Shown: piece after piece, positions 22,606 to 33,414 of the stretch
Layout: each line of letters begins with the position of its first letter
Position numbering within the stretch: the first letter of the stretch is position 1
From: Hyaloperonospora brassicae
Taxonomy: Eukaryota; Oomycota; Peronosporomycetes; Peronosporales; Peronosporaceae
Assembly (NCBI GenBank): GCA_947650285.1
Contig: CANTFL010000034.1
Location: 1-64,000, forward strand
Length of the DNA: 64,000 bases
Direction: 5' to 3'
Translations under genes and position numbers: made by a program
The notes under the pieces: generated by a model
The model's database searches: none
Told to the model about the DNA's origin: nothing
What the model saw: only the letters and a program-made list of their open reading frames with translations

Positions 22606-24712
22606 TTGTCTTTTGCATATCAAAAGAGGAATGAACTTTATTTCTTCGTTTTCATATCGAAAAAACAACTCAGACGAACGTACTGAATCTAGACACTAAT
22701 GTTCGAATTGACCGCCTAAATGATCACGTAAATTGTTGGCTGACACTTAAGCTCCCAACAACTGATAGGATGTTCATATATTATTTTAATGAGGTTTCGT
22801 CTCTTGTGTAAACCATTCACTTTGTAAACCCCGTTGCATATTCTTCCGTGTGGCTGCGGGTGCTCAGACGACATATACCGTCGAGATCCTTACCACGGCG
22901 GCAAGTTTTATCTGTAGTCGACTACGAGCGCCTGCTCTTTGCCACATAGAACGAACCGCGCCTTGCGCCGCTGGAGCCCTTTATCCGCGTCGGTAATGAA
23001 ATTTCTGAGCTACGTAGCGCGTTAGATCTGGATCTTATCTTCATAGATTGCTAGGCTTCGTTGACTATTAGTCTCGAGAAGTCGTAATGCATAACTCTCT
23101 GTCATTAAATAAGCTCGTTGCTGCGCATCTCTTTGCTGTAGTTATTAAAGCCCATCTTAAAAAGTACAATGACAGCGCCGGCGTCTACTGGGAGCTTTTT
23201 ATGCTCTACTATAAATACTGCCCGCTTGGATGTGCAGCGATATTTAAAAGGCTCCCTGTTCTGCTTATTCGGTCACATAGACGCTCTTTCTCTACCTCGC
23301 GCGCTGTCACCTTCCGTCGACGGCGCGTCTGCTGCTCTTGTTTTTGCAATCCCTAAGTAGGCGTGTGTAGTGTCACTGTTTAAGTCGAATGGGCTACAAA
23401 CACCGTGCGACAGTCGCGAGTTTTAATCCTATATGATCGTCGAGATGCTCGGGACATGTTGTGTGCTTTGTAGTGATGCATTTCTGCGATCAATCTTGTA
23501 GAACATGAACAAATTCACATTTATTTGTGGCCTACGATGGTACCCGTCTCCAATCGTCAATGCATAGAACCATTATGAAGGTAGCGTCGTATATTGGACG
23601 CAAAGATAAACACTACAATGTTGCGCGATTTCGGCGCAGTGCGCGTGACCATTTCGACCGGCGATGAGCGCTTTACGTTTTCGAACTTTGTACTGCGTTA
23701 AGTCTTTAGAATGCGTATTCGACCGCATCTACCCAAAATGTAGTGCCAAATTGCACGTGATCATCATTGACCGAGCCATGTCCGAGGCGTGCGGTGTATC
23801 CGCAAAGGTTTCCTTTTATTTCCGTATGTCTGTCTTTGCTTATTTGAAGTACGGCTCTACTTGCTTTGCAGATTAAATTCGCGTTCACATACTTTTCCCA
23901 CGATCGGTACGTAGGCACAATATTTTGCATCCGAAGCGAATTCATAAAAAAGCGTTCATCTGTTCAAATATCTTCGCCACTCATCTTCGCTAAGAACACA
24001 CCCGAAAGTTGTATTTTAGATATATATTTAAATGATCAGATAGCGGTTCCCAAGCCAAGCATCTGGTACAAGAGACTCTGTAGGTCAGAGAACACGACAC
24101 CAATTGCTCCAACTATGATCAGTTCGCGCAAGTGTCCGTTTATCTCTGCACAGTTTAAGATGCTTACTCTACATGAAAGTGACGCATGCCATGCGACGCC
24201 CATCCGTGAGCTTGGTTTCTGAGTCAGGGTTTAGCGCAAGTCGTTTCATTGTGTCGTATGCAAGTCTATCGAAACGCTGATAAAAATGCACGAGATATTT
24301 CACTTGCACGGTTCTTTTATTGGTTCACGGTCAAATTTGCCTCGAGAGCCTCTCCTTCAGCACATCAAGCTGCACGTTCTTCACCAATGTACTTTGTTAA
24401 TTATCGTGAGATCGAATGCGACCTTTCCATCGCTGCGACAAGCGAGCGACCGCGCGGCACATTTTTGCTTAAGTTCAAATTCATGAAATCAAGCTTTTCT
24501 TATATGAAGGTGTTGCAAGTAAGCTGCGGGACCAGTTAGAGTCCGTAAGCGTCACCCGATATTCTTCTCCGGCGACAATATGCACCTGCACGCATCCGAC
24601 TTGCGTGATATCTATATCGTCCCCGTCGGCCATCGCAATCTCTTAGCTGTAGACCTTTGCGTCGCGCAGAAGTATCGCATCATGAACAAAGTGTCGTCTC
24701 GAGCTGCTGTCG

Positions 24713-24717
24713 AGAAT
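24713..24717. repeat. Target-site duplication of Gypsy-B
   Basis: AGAAT directly before the 5' LTR pairs with AGGAT (33811-33815) directly after the 3' LTR, with one mismatch. Keeping a single copy joins the Copia minus-strand frame as GESEW-ILDSSSRRHF, the expected protease entry. Confidence 0.75.
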
Positions 24718-25111
24718 TGTAACGGGGCAGCCCGTTACATGTAAATGTCACTTTTAAAGAAAGTGACAACAAAGAATATTAAGTGAATATTCTTTAAACA
24801 ATATCACCGATCATGGTGATATTGGTGAAGCGACCAAAGGGTCTGCTCATTGGTTGATATCGTGATGATATCAACCCACCGATCGCTGCAGGACGCGCGC
24901 AATGAGTGGTGACGAAATGTCACCATACACTGAGTAATACTAGCATAATTCAGTCAGGTTAAACAAAAAGATAGTAGCAAAAAGAATTAATTATAATTTT
25001 ACAACAGTTTTACTTTCTCCTTATCCCACGCTTCCTTGTTCGCCTCGTGTACGTCTGTCGGGGCACCCGAAACCCTTGCGTTAAGTTCACGCAAGGGTGT
25101 GCCCCGTTATA
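24718..25111 (+). repeat. Gypsy-B 5' LTR
   Basis: Begins TGTAACGGGGCA and ends TGCCCCGTTATA, so its ends are an 11-of-12 inverted repeat (perfect in the 3' LTR). It contains internal stems such as AAGAATATT/AATATTCTT, ATATCACC/GGTGATAT, GGTTGATATC/GATATCAACC and CCCTTGCG/CGCAAGGG. Confidence 0.92.
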
Positions 25112-25113
25112 CC

Positions 25114-25126
25114 TGGTAGCACTTTG
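25114..25126 (+). other. Gypsy-B primer-binding site
   Basis: TGGTAGCACTTTG starts two bases after the LTR end. The TGGTAGC start resembles sites complementary to the 3' end of initiator methionine tRNA. Confidence 0.55.
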
Positions 25127-25155
25127 TAGTCCTTCCAAGGACCACAGAATTCAAC

Positions 25156-26310
25156 ATGAACATTTTGGATGATGAAGAGACCTTTCACGCCACGCGTGAA
25201 GGGTTTACCTGTTTGAGTGACATCGAATGGGGTGCGGTAGAACGAATGAGTTCTACCGTAGGCGAGTTCGCCATTAGCGCCATGTTGGAGTCTCTTGAGA
25301 GAGACCAACAACATGCCGCTATAGCCAAGTTCATCCAAAATGAACTTGTCGCCGAAAGGGAGAAAGTAGCCTTGCTTCACCAGCAAGGCTCTTAACATGC
25401 CGAGCAGTTGAGAGAACTCGGTGCTCAACAGACAGAGCTGTTGAGACAGCAGCAATTCCATGCTGCTTTGGGCGGGACGGCACATGCGCGCCGTCGCGAA
25501 GTCATGAAAGTTGACATCTTTAAGTACAGTGGAGTCCCGGAAGACTCCCTGTTTCTGTGGTTTGTCGAACTCGACAGAGCCCTAAGGGCTCGTCGCGTCA
25601 AAGATGAGCAAATGAAACTCACATTTGCTCAGACCCACTTGGCAGGGCGTGCCAAAACTTGGTCCCTGGGGCTCGAGAGTAGCGACCCACATGTGTTTAG
25701 GTCGCTAGATGACTTCAAGTCCCGGCTCAGACAAACGTTTGAGCCGCCACGAGCTGAGTTTAGGGCTCGTTCTGAGCCCCTGAAACTCAAGCAGGGCAAG
25801 CGTGATGTGCACGCTTACGCACAACATATACGACTCCTCGCGAGTAGTATAACTGCTAACCCAGTTCATGAACACACGTTGATTACGGTGTTCATGCAAG
25901 GGCTCGCAGAAGGGCCCGCCAGGAGCCACCTGTTCCGCCTTGAGCTGAATACGTTTGAAGAAGCGATATCAGCCGCGGAACAGGAAGACGTTAGCATGAG
26001 ACAGGCTCATGCTAGCTCAAACTCTTACCGTCCACCGAGACGACAAGAGATCGGAGGTCCAGAACCAATGGACCTCTGCTATGTTGAGAGCGAGAGACCT
26101 CGCTCTACAAACAACAAGCGATTGCAGAGGTGCAATCGCTGTCAGAAGTTAGGGCACTACGCATACGAGTGTAGTGCTCCACGCCCAGTACCAAACAGTA
26201 CTGAGCGAAATGGACGACCATTTGCCAGAAAGGGCGATGGGCGTGGATCCAGCGCTGTTGCGGCTTCGCAACAGCGAGACGGACCATCAAAAAATGGTTG
26301 GGGTTTGTAG
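25156..26310 (+). pseudogene. Gypsy-B gag, one internal stop
   Basis: The capsid and nucleocapsid precursor. The frame runs from ATG 25156 to TAG 26308-26310, about 384 codons, broken only by TAA at 25393-25395. An N-terminal helical region (VALLHQQGS, QQTELLRQQQ) is followed by the retrotransposon gag core: DIFKYSGVPEDSLFLWFVEL, LTFAQTHLAGRAKTW and LRQTFEPPRAEFRAR. A complete CCHC zinc knuckle CNRCQKLGHYAYEC lies near 26130-26175. It overlaps the next frame by 13 nt at a possible slippery site (26289-26295). One base change made the stop, so the loss is recent relative to the rest. Confidence 0.85.
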
Positions 26311-29300
26311 GGGCGGAGCGCCCTACTGATCCAGCAACCTCAAGAGAATTTGCAAATCTCTTGACGAAAGTAGCTCCAGATACACAATCATTGTGTGTCT
26401 CTGCACCTGGTGATGAAGTTTCGCTCATCACCTTGAAGTTGGAAGCGACAAATGATTTGTCGCTTCGTGCCCTAGTATACTGTGGGGCGTCGAAGGAATT
26501 TGTTCGTCGCCAGTCACTAGAGGGTCGTAGGCTCAAGTTCGTTGAGCGCGACATTTCCCTCACAAGGATGACGGTGCGCCTTGCAACAGGCGCATCGATT
26601 ACCGTTGAGAAATGTGTAGTAGGAATCCACTACACGTTAGAGGGCGAATAGTACGATGATGACTTCATCGTATTGGATCTTGATGACAAATTTGATGTCA
26701 TCCTGGGATTACCTTGGCTCAGAAAGTACGAGCCAAGGGTGAGCTGGCAGCATCAATCCGTCAAGATGCCTGCCACTTGTTCATCAGATGACCATCTGAT
26801 GAACATCTTGGAGCGTCCACAAGCGTGTGGAGGTTCTGCGAGTGAGTGCGATGGCATCACTTGCGGTTCGGTCGTTAGCACGACTGCACAAGATCACAGT
26901 GTAAATGATCACTACACTGTGGAGCAAGCTCCCGGCGGCTGTACAGAAGTACAGGCTGCGCCGAAGGTCCACCACTCGAATAAGTCGAGTGGACCGGGAC
27001 ATGGATGCATGGCTAGCGGGCAGCATCTTAGACAGAAGAAACCTGTTGCCCCCAAAGGGCAACATGGAAATCCTAGGTCGACTGGAGAGTCGACCGTAGA
27101 GGATCGGTCCCTGACTGTGGTTGCACAGCCACAGTCAGAAGACGTCGAGGGAACAATTTCCAAGTACATGAGGACGGAATTCCTTAAGAGTCACTTGCTG
27201 AAGGATCAGGCCTTCAGCAACCTGTGGAAAGAAGTTCCCAGGAAGTAACCGAGACGTTGAACGTCTTGGTTAATGACGGATCAAGTGTAGACGCTTATAC
27301 ACTTGATCTGATTGTGCTTCCGAAGTTAACTTCGGAGATAACTCAGTTGCCAACGCTAGAACCGAAACGGTTCTTGCGTGATCTGCGTAGTGGCAAAGTC
27401 AAGCAGATCTGCATACTCGTCACAGAGGATGGGTATGTGTCCGATATTAGGTCGGCAACAGTATTTGATGAGAACGAACGGGTTCTCAGCAGTTCATCGA
27501 TGGGCGAAAGTCTCGTCGATCAGAAGACTCGGATTGAGCGATACGCGTCCCAATCCTGGGAATCACTTCAGGCAAATCCTTTGTATAAGGATTTGATCGA
27601 ATTCAGTGATGTGTTCCCTGAAACAGTACCTTGCGAGTCATTTAGAGATAAAGGCACTCGACACGAGATTGAGCTCAGACCGGGCTCGAAGTGCTGTGTC
27701 ATGAAGCAGTGGCCACTGCCTCGTGAACAGGTGCTAGCGATCGACTAGTTCTTTGCCATTCGCTTAGCAGCGGGCCATGTGAGGGGATCGACATCCCCTC
27801 ACAGCTCTCCGACCTTCTGTGTGCAGAAGATCACAGGATGATGGCGGATAGTGCACGCATTCAACAAATCGCATGCTGCAACGGTACCGGCTCAGACGCC
27901 GATACCGAGGAAGGACGTAATCATAGATGGTATGTCAAAGATTATCATCTTTTCGTCCATGGATCTGATGGACGGATTCTATCAGATCCTCATGCGTGAA
28001 CGGGACATCCCGTTCACGGCAGTGAGTCCCCCCAGCGGGATGCTATGGGAGTGGCTAGTTATGCCACAGGATCTGAGTAATGCCCCTGCAACATTCAACA
28101 GATGTGTCACAAATCTGTTGAGACCGGTGCGAGACTTCGCACCGAATTACTTCGACAGTGTGTTCTTCCATAGCCCGGCTATGGTCGGAAAGACGGACTT
28201 TACAGTCCACCGAACTCACGTTCGTCTAGTCATTTAACTTATGCGCAAGCATAAGTTGTACACCAACCTCAAGAAGTGTATATTCGCGGCTAGCGAAACA
28301 CCACTTCTTAGGTTCATCGTGGGTAAACACGGCGTACGCCCCGATCCCGAAAAGATGAGGCGATCACCGACTGGACAGTGCCAGTCGATATCAAGGGACT
28401 AAGGAAATTCCTTGGTCTAGCGGCGTACTTGCACAAGTACTCGCGCAACTACGCCCAGATGACTGTTCATCTTTTTTGCTTGCTCAAGAAAAAGGTCAAG
28501 CGGTCATGGAACGCAGAGTTCCAGCGTTCCTTTGAGGTTATAAAGCAAAGCTTGACGCAATCGCCGATCTTTGCGATTGAAGATCAGGATAGACCATTTC
28601 ATGTGGTCTGTGACGCCAGCGATTTTGCAATCGGCAGTGCGTTGATGCAGTATGACACAGACGGCGCAAAGCGCGTCGTCTGTAATCAATCGCGTCAGCT
28701 GCAAGCAGCTGAACGCAATTACCCAGTGCATGACATGGAACTCTTAGCCATGAAGTACGCACTGGCTAAGTTTCGCGTCTATCTCTTGGGAGATAGACTG
28801 TTTGTTGCCTATACGGACCATGCGTCATTACTCACGGCCGTAAACAACCCACACCTCTCGCAAAGGATGGCGAGGTGGATGTATTTCTTCTCGGAGTATA
28901 ACTTCTCCGTGGAGTACAAACCAGGACGACTCAATGCCGTCGCTGATGCGCTTTCGCGCCGGCCCGATATCGAGCCGGACGCACAATCCAACAGTGAGGA
29001 TAAGCCCACTGTTGCGACACTGTCAGATCAGTGTCCCTTCGTCAAGTTTACTTGACGACGTACGAAAAGCATACGCGGAAGATAAGGATCTTCTGCGAGT
29101 GATGGATCATCTGGTGAATCCATCCAGTAAATCCATGAGGGATTTACCAGCTTTGTACCGATCCTCATCGGATCGTTATAGTACACGCAACGGATTGCTG
29201 TACTATATAGTGTTGCCGACGACACGCCTCGTGTCGTCGTACCCGCTCATCATGATTTGCGTTTACGCATCATGTATGAGTGTCACGATGCCCCAAAAGG

Positions 29301-31199
29301 TGGCCATCGTGGTAGAGAATCTTACCTCACGGTAAGTCGTGACTTTTACTGGCCATGCCAGTATCAGTTTTTCCGCAAGTACATACGTGCTTGCGAGGTT
29401 TGTCAACGGGTGAAGCCTAGTCCTTCATCCCATGCGCCATTGCAGCCTCTGCCTGTTCCGACAGAGTGTTAACAGTACGTTTCAATGGACTTCGTATTCG
29501 GGAAACCCGAAGACGCTCACAAGAATATTGGTGTTCTTGTGTTTGTTGACCGAATCAGCAAGATGGTGCATCTTGCTGCAGTCCCTGAGTCGATCAAGGC
29601 TCAAGATTGTGCTCGTGTCTTTCTAGACACGGTCTTTAGACTCCACGGGTTACCCCGTGAGCTCGTATCCGACCGAGACCCTCGGTTCACGGCGGAATTT
29701 TGGCAAATCGTGTTCCGATTTCTCGGAACACGATTGAAGATGTCTACTTCTGACTATCCCAGAACAGATGGTCAGACGGAACGTGCGAAACGTGTCCTCG
29801 AAGAAATCATTCGAGGATATGTCCACTCGTTTCCGAGTTGGAGCGAATTCCTACCCATGGTGGAATTCGCCATCAATAATTCGGTGCATGCTTCCACACA
29901 GCACACACCGTTTTACGTGAATGGCCTACGCCATCCACGTGTGCCCACCCTTCTAGAGTGTGACTCTTGGATAAGGGAGGAGGGAATCGATCGATCAAAA
30001 ACCGTTTTGGCTCTTGCTCATCACGTGTCGACGCTAACGTCGTCACGCATGATGCCGATTTCAATCAAGTCGACATCGATGAAGAATATCACCTCAACAA
30101 AAGCGGCGACGCTATTACTGACTCGGATAATGATGACAATGCTGGTATATTCAGCATCGTCAACGATTATGCCAGCGAGGAAGAAGACAACCTCGCTGAA
30201 GAAGAGAGCAATCTCTTAGCAGTGCACACGAAGCGCACTGAAAGACAGAACAAAGAGTCAGCTGAGAACTTCCTGCTGACTCGAGAAGCGGTAGTCCGTT
30301 TCGTTCAGGACGCCATCGCAAATGCGGTGGACCGTCAGAAACGGAATGCAGACAAGAATGGAAGAGCAAATGTTCTTTCATTTAAAGTTAATGACCTAGT
30401 ACTACTGTCTACGGTATACTTACCTGTACATGCAGTCACTAGTGTCGGCAGTAGTAAACGACTGCCGGAGTACATTGGGCCATTGCGAGTGTTGCATCGC
30501 AAGGGCAATGCATACACGATCGAATTGCCACGTAAGATGCGCACGCATCCTACGTTTTACGTGGGGCGACTCAGGCCGTACTGTCAATACGAGCCTTCTT
30601 CTTCCGATGAAGATAGCCCCCACGTTCAAGAGCATCCATCAAGTTCTTGCGTTCGCGCTCCAGACGATCCGTCTGGTCGCGCAGATACGATACCTCGGAA
30701 CTTAACCGAGATATCTCCCCGCGAGCTGTCGCCAGCTCGCCGAATAGAGAGAGGACATCCCGATCGACCTGAAGCTGCGCTGTGGCATAATCGGCGCGAT
30801 TCCTCGCCCGATCAGCCTCGCGATCCTTGCGGTTCCTCCGCACGGTATCAGTCAAAGCGTATCGCCGGTCGCGCTCGTGCTTCAAGTCATTGCGCAATTC
30901 ATCGATTGCGCGATCCATCTCGTAAGGGTCGAGATGGTGAACCAAATCATCTGGAGGAGGTCTTTCCTCCTCCACCAAATCCTTTGGTGGATGATCACGG
31001 TGATCAACTCTTTCTAGTGAAGCGTATCTTGAATCGACGTGACGATTTAGGATCAAGGACGAGCTACCTCGTCCAGTGGCGGGGGTACCCACCCTCTTAA
31101 AACAGCTGGGAGCCCCGATCTCAGCTGTTGATGGATGTTGAAGGTCTCGTCCGCCAGTATGACGAGATCCATCCGATGAGTCCTCGGGCCCATCGGTAA
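26298..31199 (+). pseudogene. Gypsy-B pol: PR-RT-RH-IN-chromodomain
   Basis: The polyprotein lies in the -1 frame relative to gag at its start. Protease: ALVYCGASKEF at about 26,470, with Tyr (codon 26478-26480) in place of the catalytic Asp, and ILGLPWLRKYEP at 26,700. RT: FSSMDLMDGFYQILM at 27,950 and YFDSVFFHS at 28,150, where YxDD has become YFDS. RNase H at 28,590: FHVVCDASDFAIGSAL and TDHASLL. Integrase: HDAPKGGHRG and CEVCQR near 29,280-29,405, SMDFVFGK at 29,484, SDRDPRF near 29,670 and RVLEEIIRGY near 29,795. Chromodomain: LVKRILNRRDDLGSRTSYLV near 31,010, a stop at 31098-31100, then SWEPRSQLLMDVEGLVRQYD, ending at 31199. Stops or frame changes also occur near 26,650, 27,246, 27,747, 28,237, 28,380, 29,055 and 29,471. 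The C-terminal part overlaps the antisense frame. Confidence 0.88.
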
Positions 31200-32175
31200 A
31201 CACGCGCCCTAGGCGCTTGTAGACGGATTGCAAGTTTGCAATCGCGTCACGCATCTCCTCCGAGATGTGTGCCCTTCCCCAGGGCGAGCTTAGGGAACAC
31301 ACGTTCCTATGTGCACGCTGCGAGTTGTCAACACAACTCGCACAAGGTTCTCCCCATGTGAGGCAAGGAATGCCTGCCTCACTCGACAAACAGTACAACC
31401 GGTACCTGGCACCGATTGGCGTTCACTTTGCGAACCTGAGGCGTGTCGCCTGAAGTTTCTTGAGCCACCCTTCTCGTCTTAAATTCTTTACGTTTTGGAC
31501 GAAGGCGTTCCACGCAGCCAAAAACAAGGCTTTGTCACGCTTTTAATTGCTGTTGTACCATCGATGTCTAGGGAAGACATCGAGATAAAAGTCTTCTTCA
31601 GCGCGAAAGTTGCTCGCGCTGGGAGTCAAGCCGTGAAGCTCAGTCGCATCAAATAAGGGTATTCGATGGTGTTGGCTTGTCTTGTGAGACAAGCTATTGA
31701 TGAGCCGTTCGGGCAAACGCCACGGCTTCAGCTCATCACGCTTCACGGTGGTACCTTTGTTGGTACCACGGTTGTCAGTATGACGATGGGTTGCACCATC
31801 GTCAGATCCTTCGTGCGAAGGAGCACGAGCTGATTTCGGTGATGAGCAAACATACTAATCACCAGATTCGTCATAACTGCTGAACAGACTGTGTTGCAAC
31901 TCACGAGTCCGTTTGTTTGTCAGTGGCCTTGGCGAACACTGAGGCGTCGCCGGTGAGCGAGACGCCTCTGCAGCATTGCCGGAGTCAGACACGTCTGACT
32001 CCCCAGAGTAGATTACCTCAATGTCGGGGTCATCAAGCGCACGCGGTGTTGTACCGCGTGCACCTGCAGCACCTGTTGCTGCAGGCGAAGAACGAGCATC
32101 AGACGACGAATCGTCTGCCGCAGAAGCTGGCACAGGTACAGACTATGTGTGCCTTGAGTCACCCCGCATAGACAT
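30571..32175 (-). pseudogene. Antisense ORF of Gypsy-B, coiled-coil protein
   Basis: One minus-strand frame of 535 codons runs from ATG 32175-32173 to a stop at 30571. It has only four internal stops (32145-32143, 31857-31855, 31545-31543, 31425-31423) and no frameshift that I could find. The first 100 codons are Ser/Asp-rich and acidic (DDPDIEVIYSGESDVSDSG). The middle reads HRIPLFDATELHGLTPSASN, FYLDVFPRHRWYNSN and FLAAWNAFVQNVKNLRREGW. The C-terminal 130 residues are a charged helix with basic residues (RRNRKDREADRARNRADYA) followed by leucines seven apart in ISRLSSEVSYLRDQTDRL and on to ERERKNL. The end overlaps pol on the other strand (30571-31199). Extra or antisense ORFs between pol and the 3' LTR are known in some plant Ty3/Gypsy elements. 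Function is unknown. The bZIP-like look suggests DNA or protein binding, which is inference. Confidence 0.6.
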
Positions 32176-32596
32176 GTTAACTATGCGAGGTCAGGTTGAG
32201 TTATAGATGAAACTGACCCACCAAGTGCTCCCTGTCCCAATGGCGCCCAACGGGTGGCCGCCATAATTTTCGATAGTCACACGGTGACTATTGTGGTGGA
32301 GTGGGTCGCCAAAATCGATTGGCGTGACTCCAAACCGCCCACTGTGCCGGACTGTTGACTTGAGGAGGGGGTACTCCTATTCCGCTTGGATCTTAAACTC
32401 ACCTTGTGTACTCGTCGGCTTGGCGGGTATCACTCTTCGGAGGACGTGGCGATGGAGTTAGATGTCGGTCTTGGTGTGTGTCGACCTTGGGGGCCCCGAG
32501 CGGATATGCTTCAGTCGGGGTCCAGTTAGGGCAGCCACTCGGTCAACTTGGTTGAGAGTGGACTTATAACCAGAGTTCTCAGGGCTAGTAGCGACT

Positions 32597-32676
32597 GGCC
32601 TTTGCTTGTCTCAGGGGTGTTAACCGCCCGGCCTTTATGTGTCTCAGGGGTGTACACCGCCTGGCCTTTATGTATC
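32597..32676. repeat. 33-bp tandem repeat in Gypsy-B
   Basis: GGCCTTT starts at 32597, 32630 and 32663, with a shared GTCTCAGGGGTGT core. Two full units and a partial third. Confidence 0.75.
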
Positions 32677-33014
32677 CTTTCCCTTACCACTAGGGTATGG
32701 AGACCGCTTCCTATAGCGGGATTGAGTTGGGGGGGGGGGTGCTACTCCACGAACCTACAGACCAATATACTTCCTGGGGTTCTATTTGCACTTGAGTCTT
32801 AACAGCACTGTCTATTCAAGGGTGGGCCAAATAGATCCCTGGCCCGGAACAGGTTGGTAGACTTACAAGCTTCTTGGCTCACGAGACGTGTGGCTTGGAT
32901 CGCAAATTGAGTAGTCTTTAATAATGTCCTAGCCATTAAACTCCTTTACTCTGTACTTGCCTTACGCCTGGACTCACTATGCTGAGTGGTCAGGGACGCT
33001 TGATCTTAATAATT

Positions 33015-33215
33015 TGGGTCGGCCGATGGATGACCAGGTCGGCCCTTGGGTGACCGAGGTCGCCTTAATCGGCCGTAACCACCAAAGGGTGACCAGGTCG
33101 GCCCTTAGGCGGCCGAGGTCGCCTTGATCGGCCGAACCCATTAAAGGGTGACCAGGTCAGCCCTTGGGTGACCGAGGCCGCCTTGGTCGGCCGTACCTAC
33201 CGACTAGTGGCCCGG
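33015..33215. repeat. 59-bp tandem repeat in Gypsy-B
   Basis: Three GC-rich units with GACCAGGTC at 33032, 33091 and 33150. Each contains the GGTCGGCC/GGCCGA-type complementary words that let a unit fold on itself. Confidence 0.8.
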
Positions 33216-33402
33216 TCGACCGACGAGTGGTTGAGAACGATCCGCATTGGTGCCGCTCTCAACGGCTGGAACCCAACAGCCGCTTCTCCTCTGTGGCTCC
33301 TTAGCCTCCAGTCCCTTTCCGATCGCGAGGCCCCTATCCTTCCGGTCCATCCCTCCTTACGTCTACCCTTTCCAGAAAGTTCGATTTACCACACTATCAG
33401 TT

Positions 33403-33410
33403 AAGGGGGG
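33403..33410 (+). other. Gypsy-B polypurine tract
   Basis: AAGGGGGG just before the 3' LTR (four bases, TTGA, lie between), the position and composition expected for the plus-strand primer. Confidence 0.6.
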
Positions 33411-33414
33411 TTGA

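Larger units (their letters stand above)
21321..24717 (-). pseudogene. Copia protease-integrase-RT-RNase H remnant
   Basis: Main body of the minus-strand Ty1/Copia element into which both Gypsy elements inserted. Reading leftwards: protease at 24,717 (ILDSSSRRHFVHDAILL, where DSG is expected); GAG-pre-integrase near 24,250 (RFDRLAYDTMKRLALNPDSE); integrase end near 23,720 (TTFWVDAVEYAF); RT near 22,960 (RRKARFVLCGKEQALVVDY) and near 22,200; RT catalytic site near 22,070 (VVVGVYVDVLL, YVDD changed to YVDV); RNase H near 21,500 (SDAEFAADMVDS and MINGMDVMLSA). Many stops and frameshifts. A foreign repeat, about 22,370-22,605, sits between RT blocks. Confidence 0.85.
32176..33404 (+). other. Gypsy-B 3' non-coding region
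   Basis: About 1.2 kb between the antisense frame start and the polypurine tract. It holds two tandem repeats (32597-32676 and 33015-33215) and no domain on either strand. If the antisense frame is expressed, its promoter should be here or in the 3' LTR. Confidence 0.6.

Noticed and set aside
26105..26563. 152-codon minus frame in Gypsy-B as a second antisense gene
   Set aside because: It lies opposite well-kept gag/protease coding, has no domain, and long antisense frames are expected where the sequence is hairpin-symmetric. The 30571-32175 frame differs because most of it is not opposite pol.
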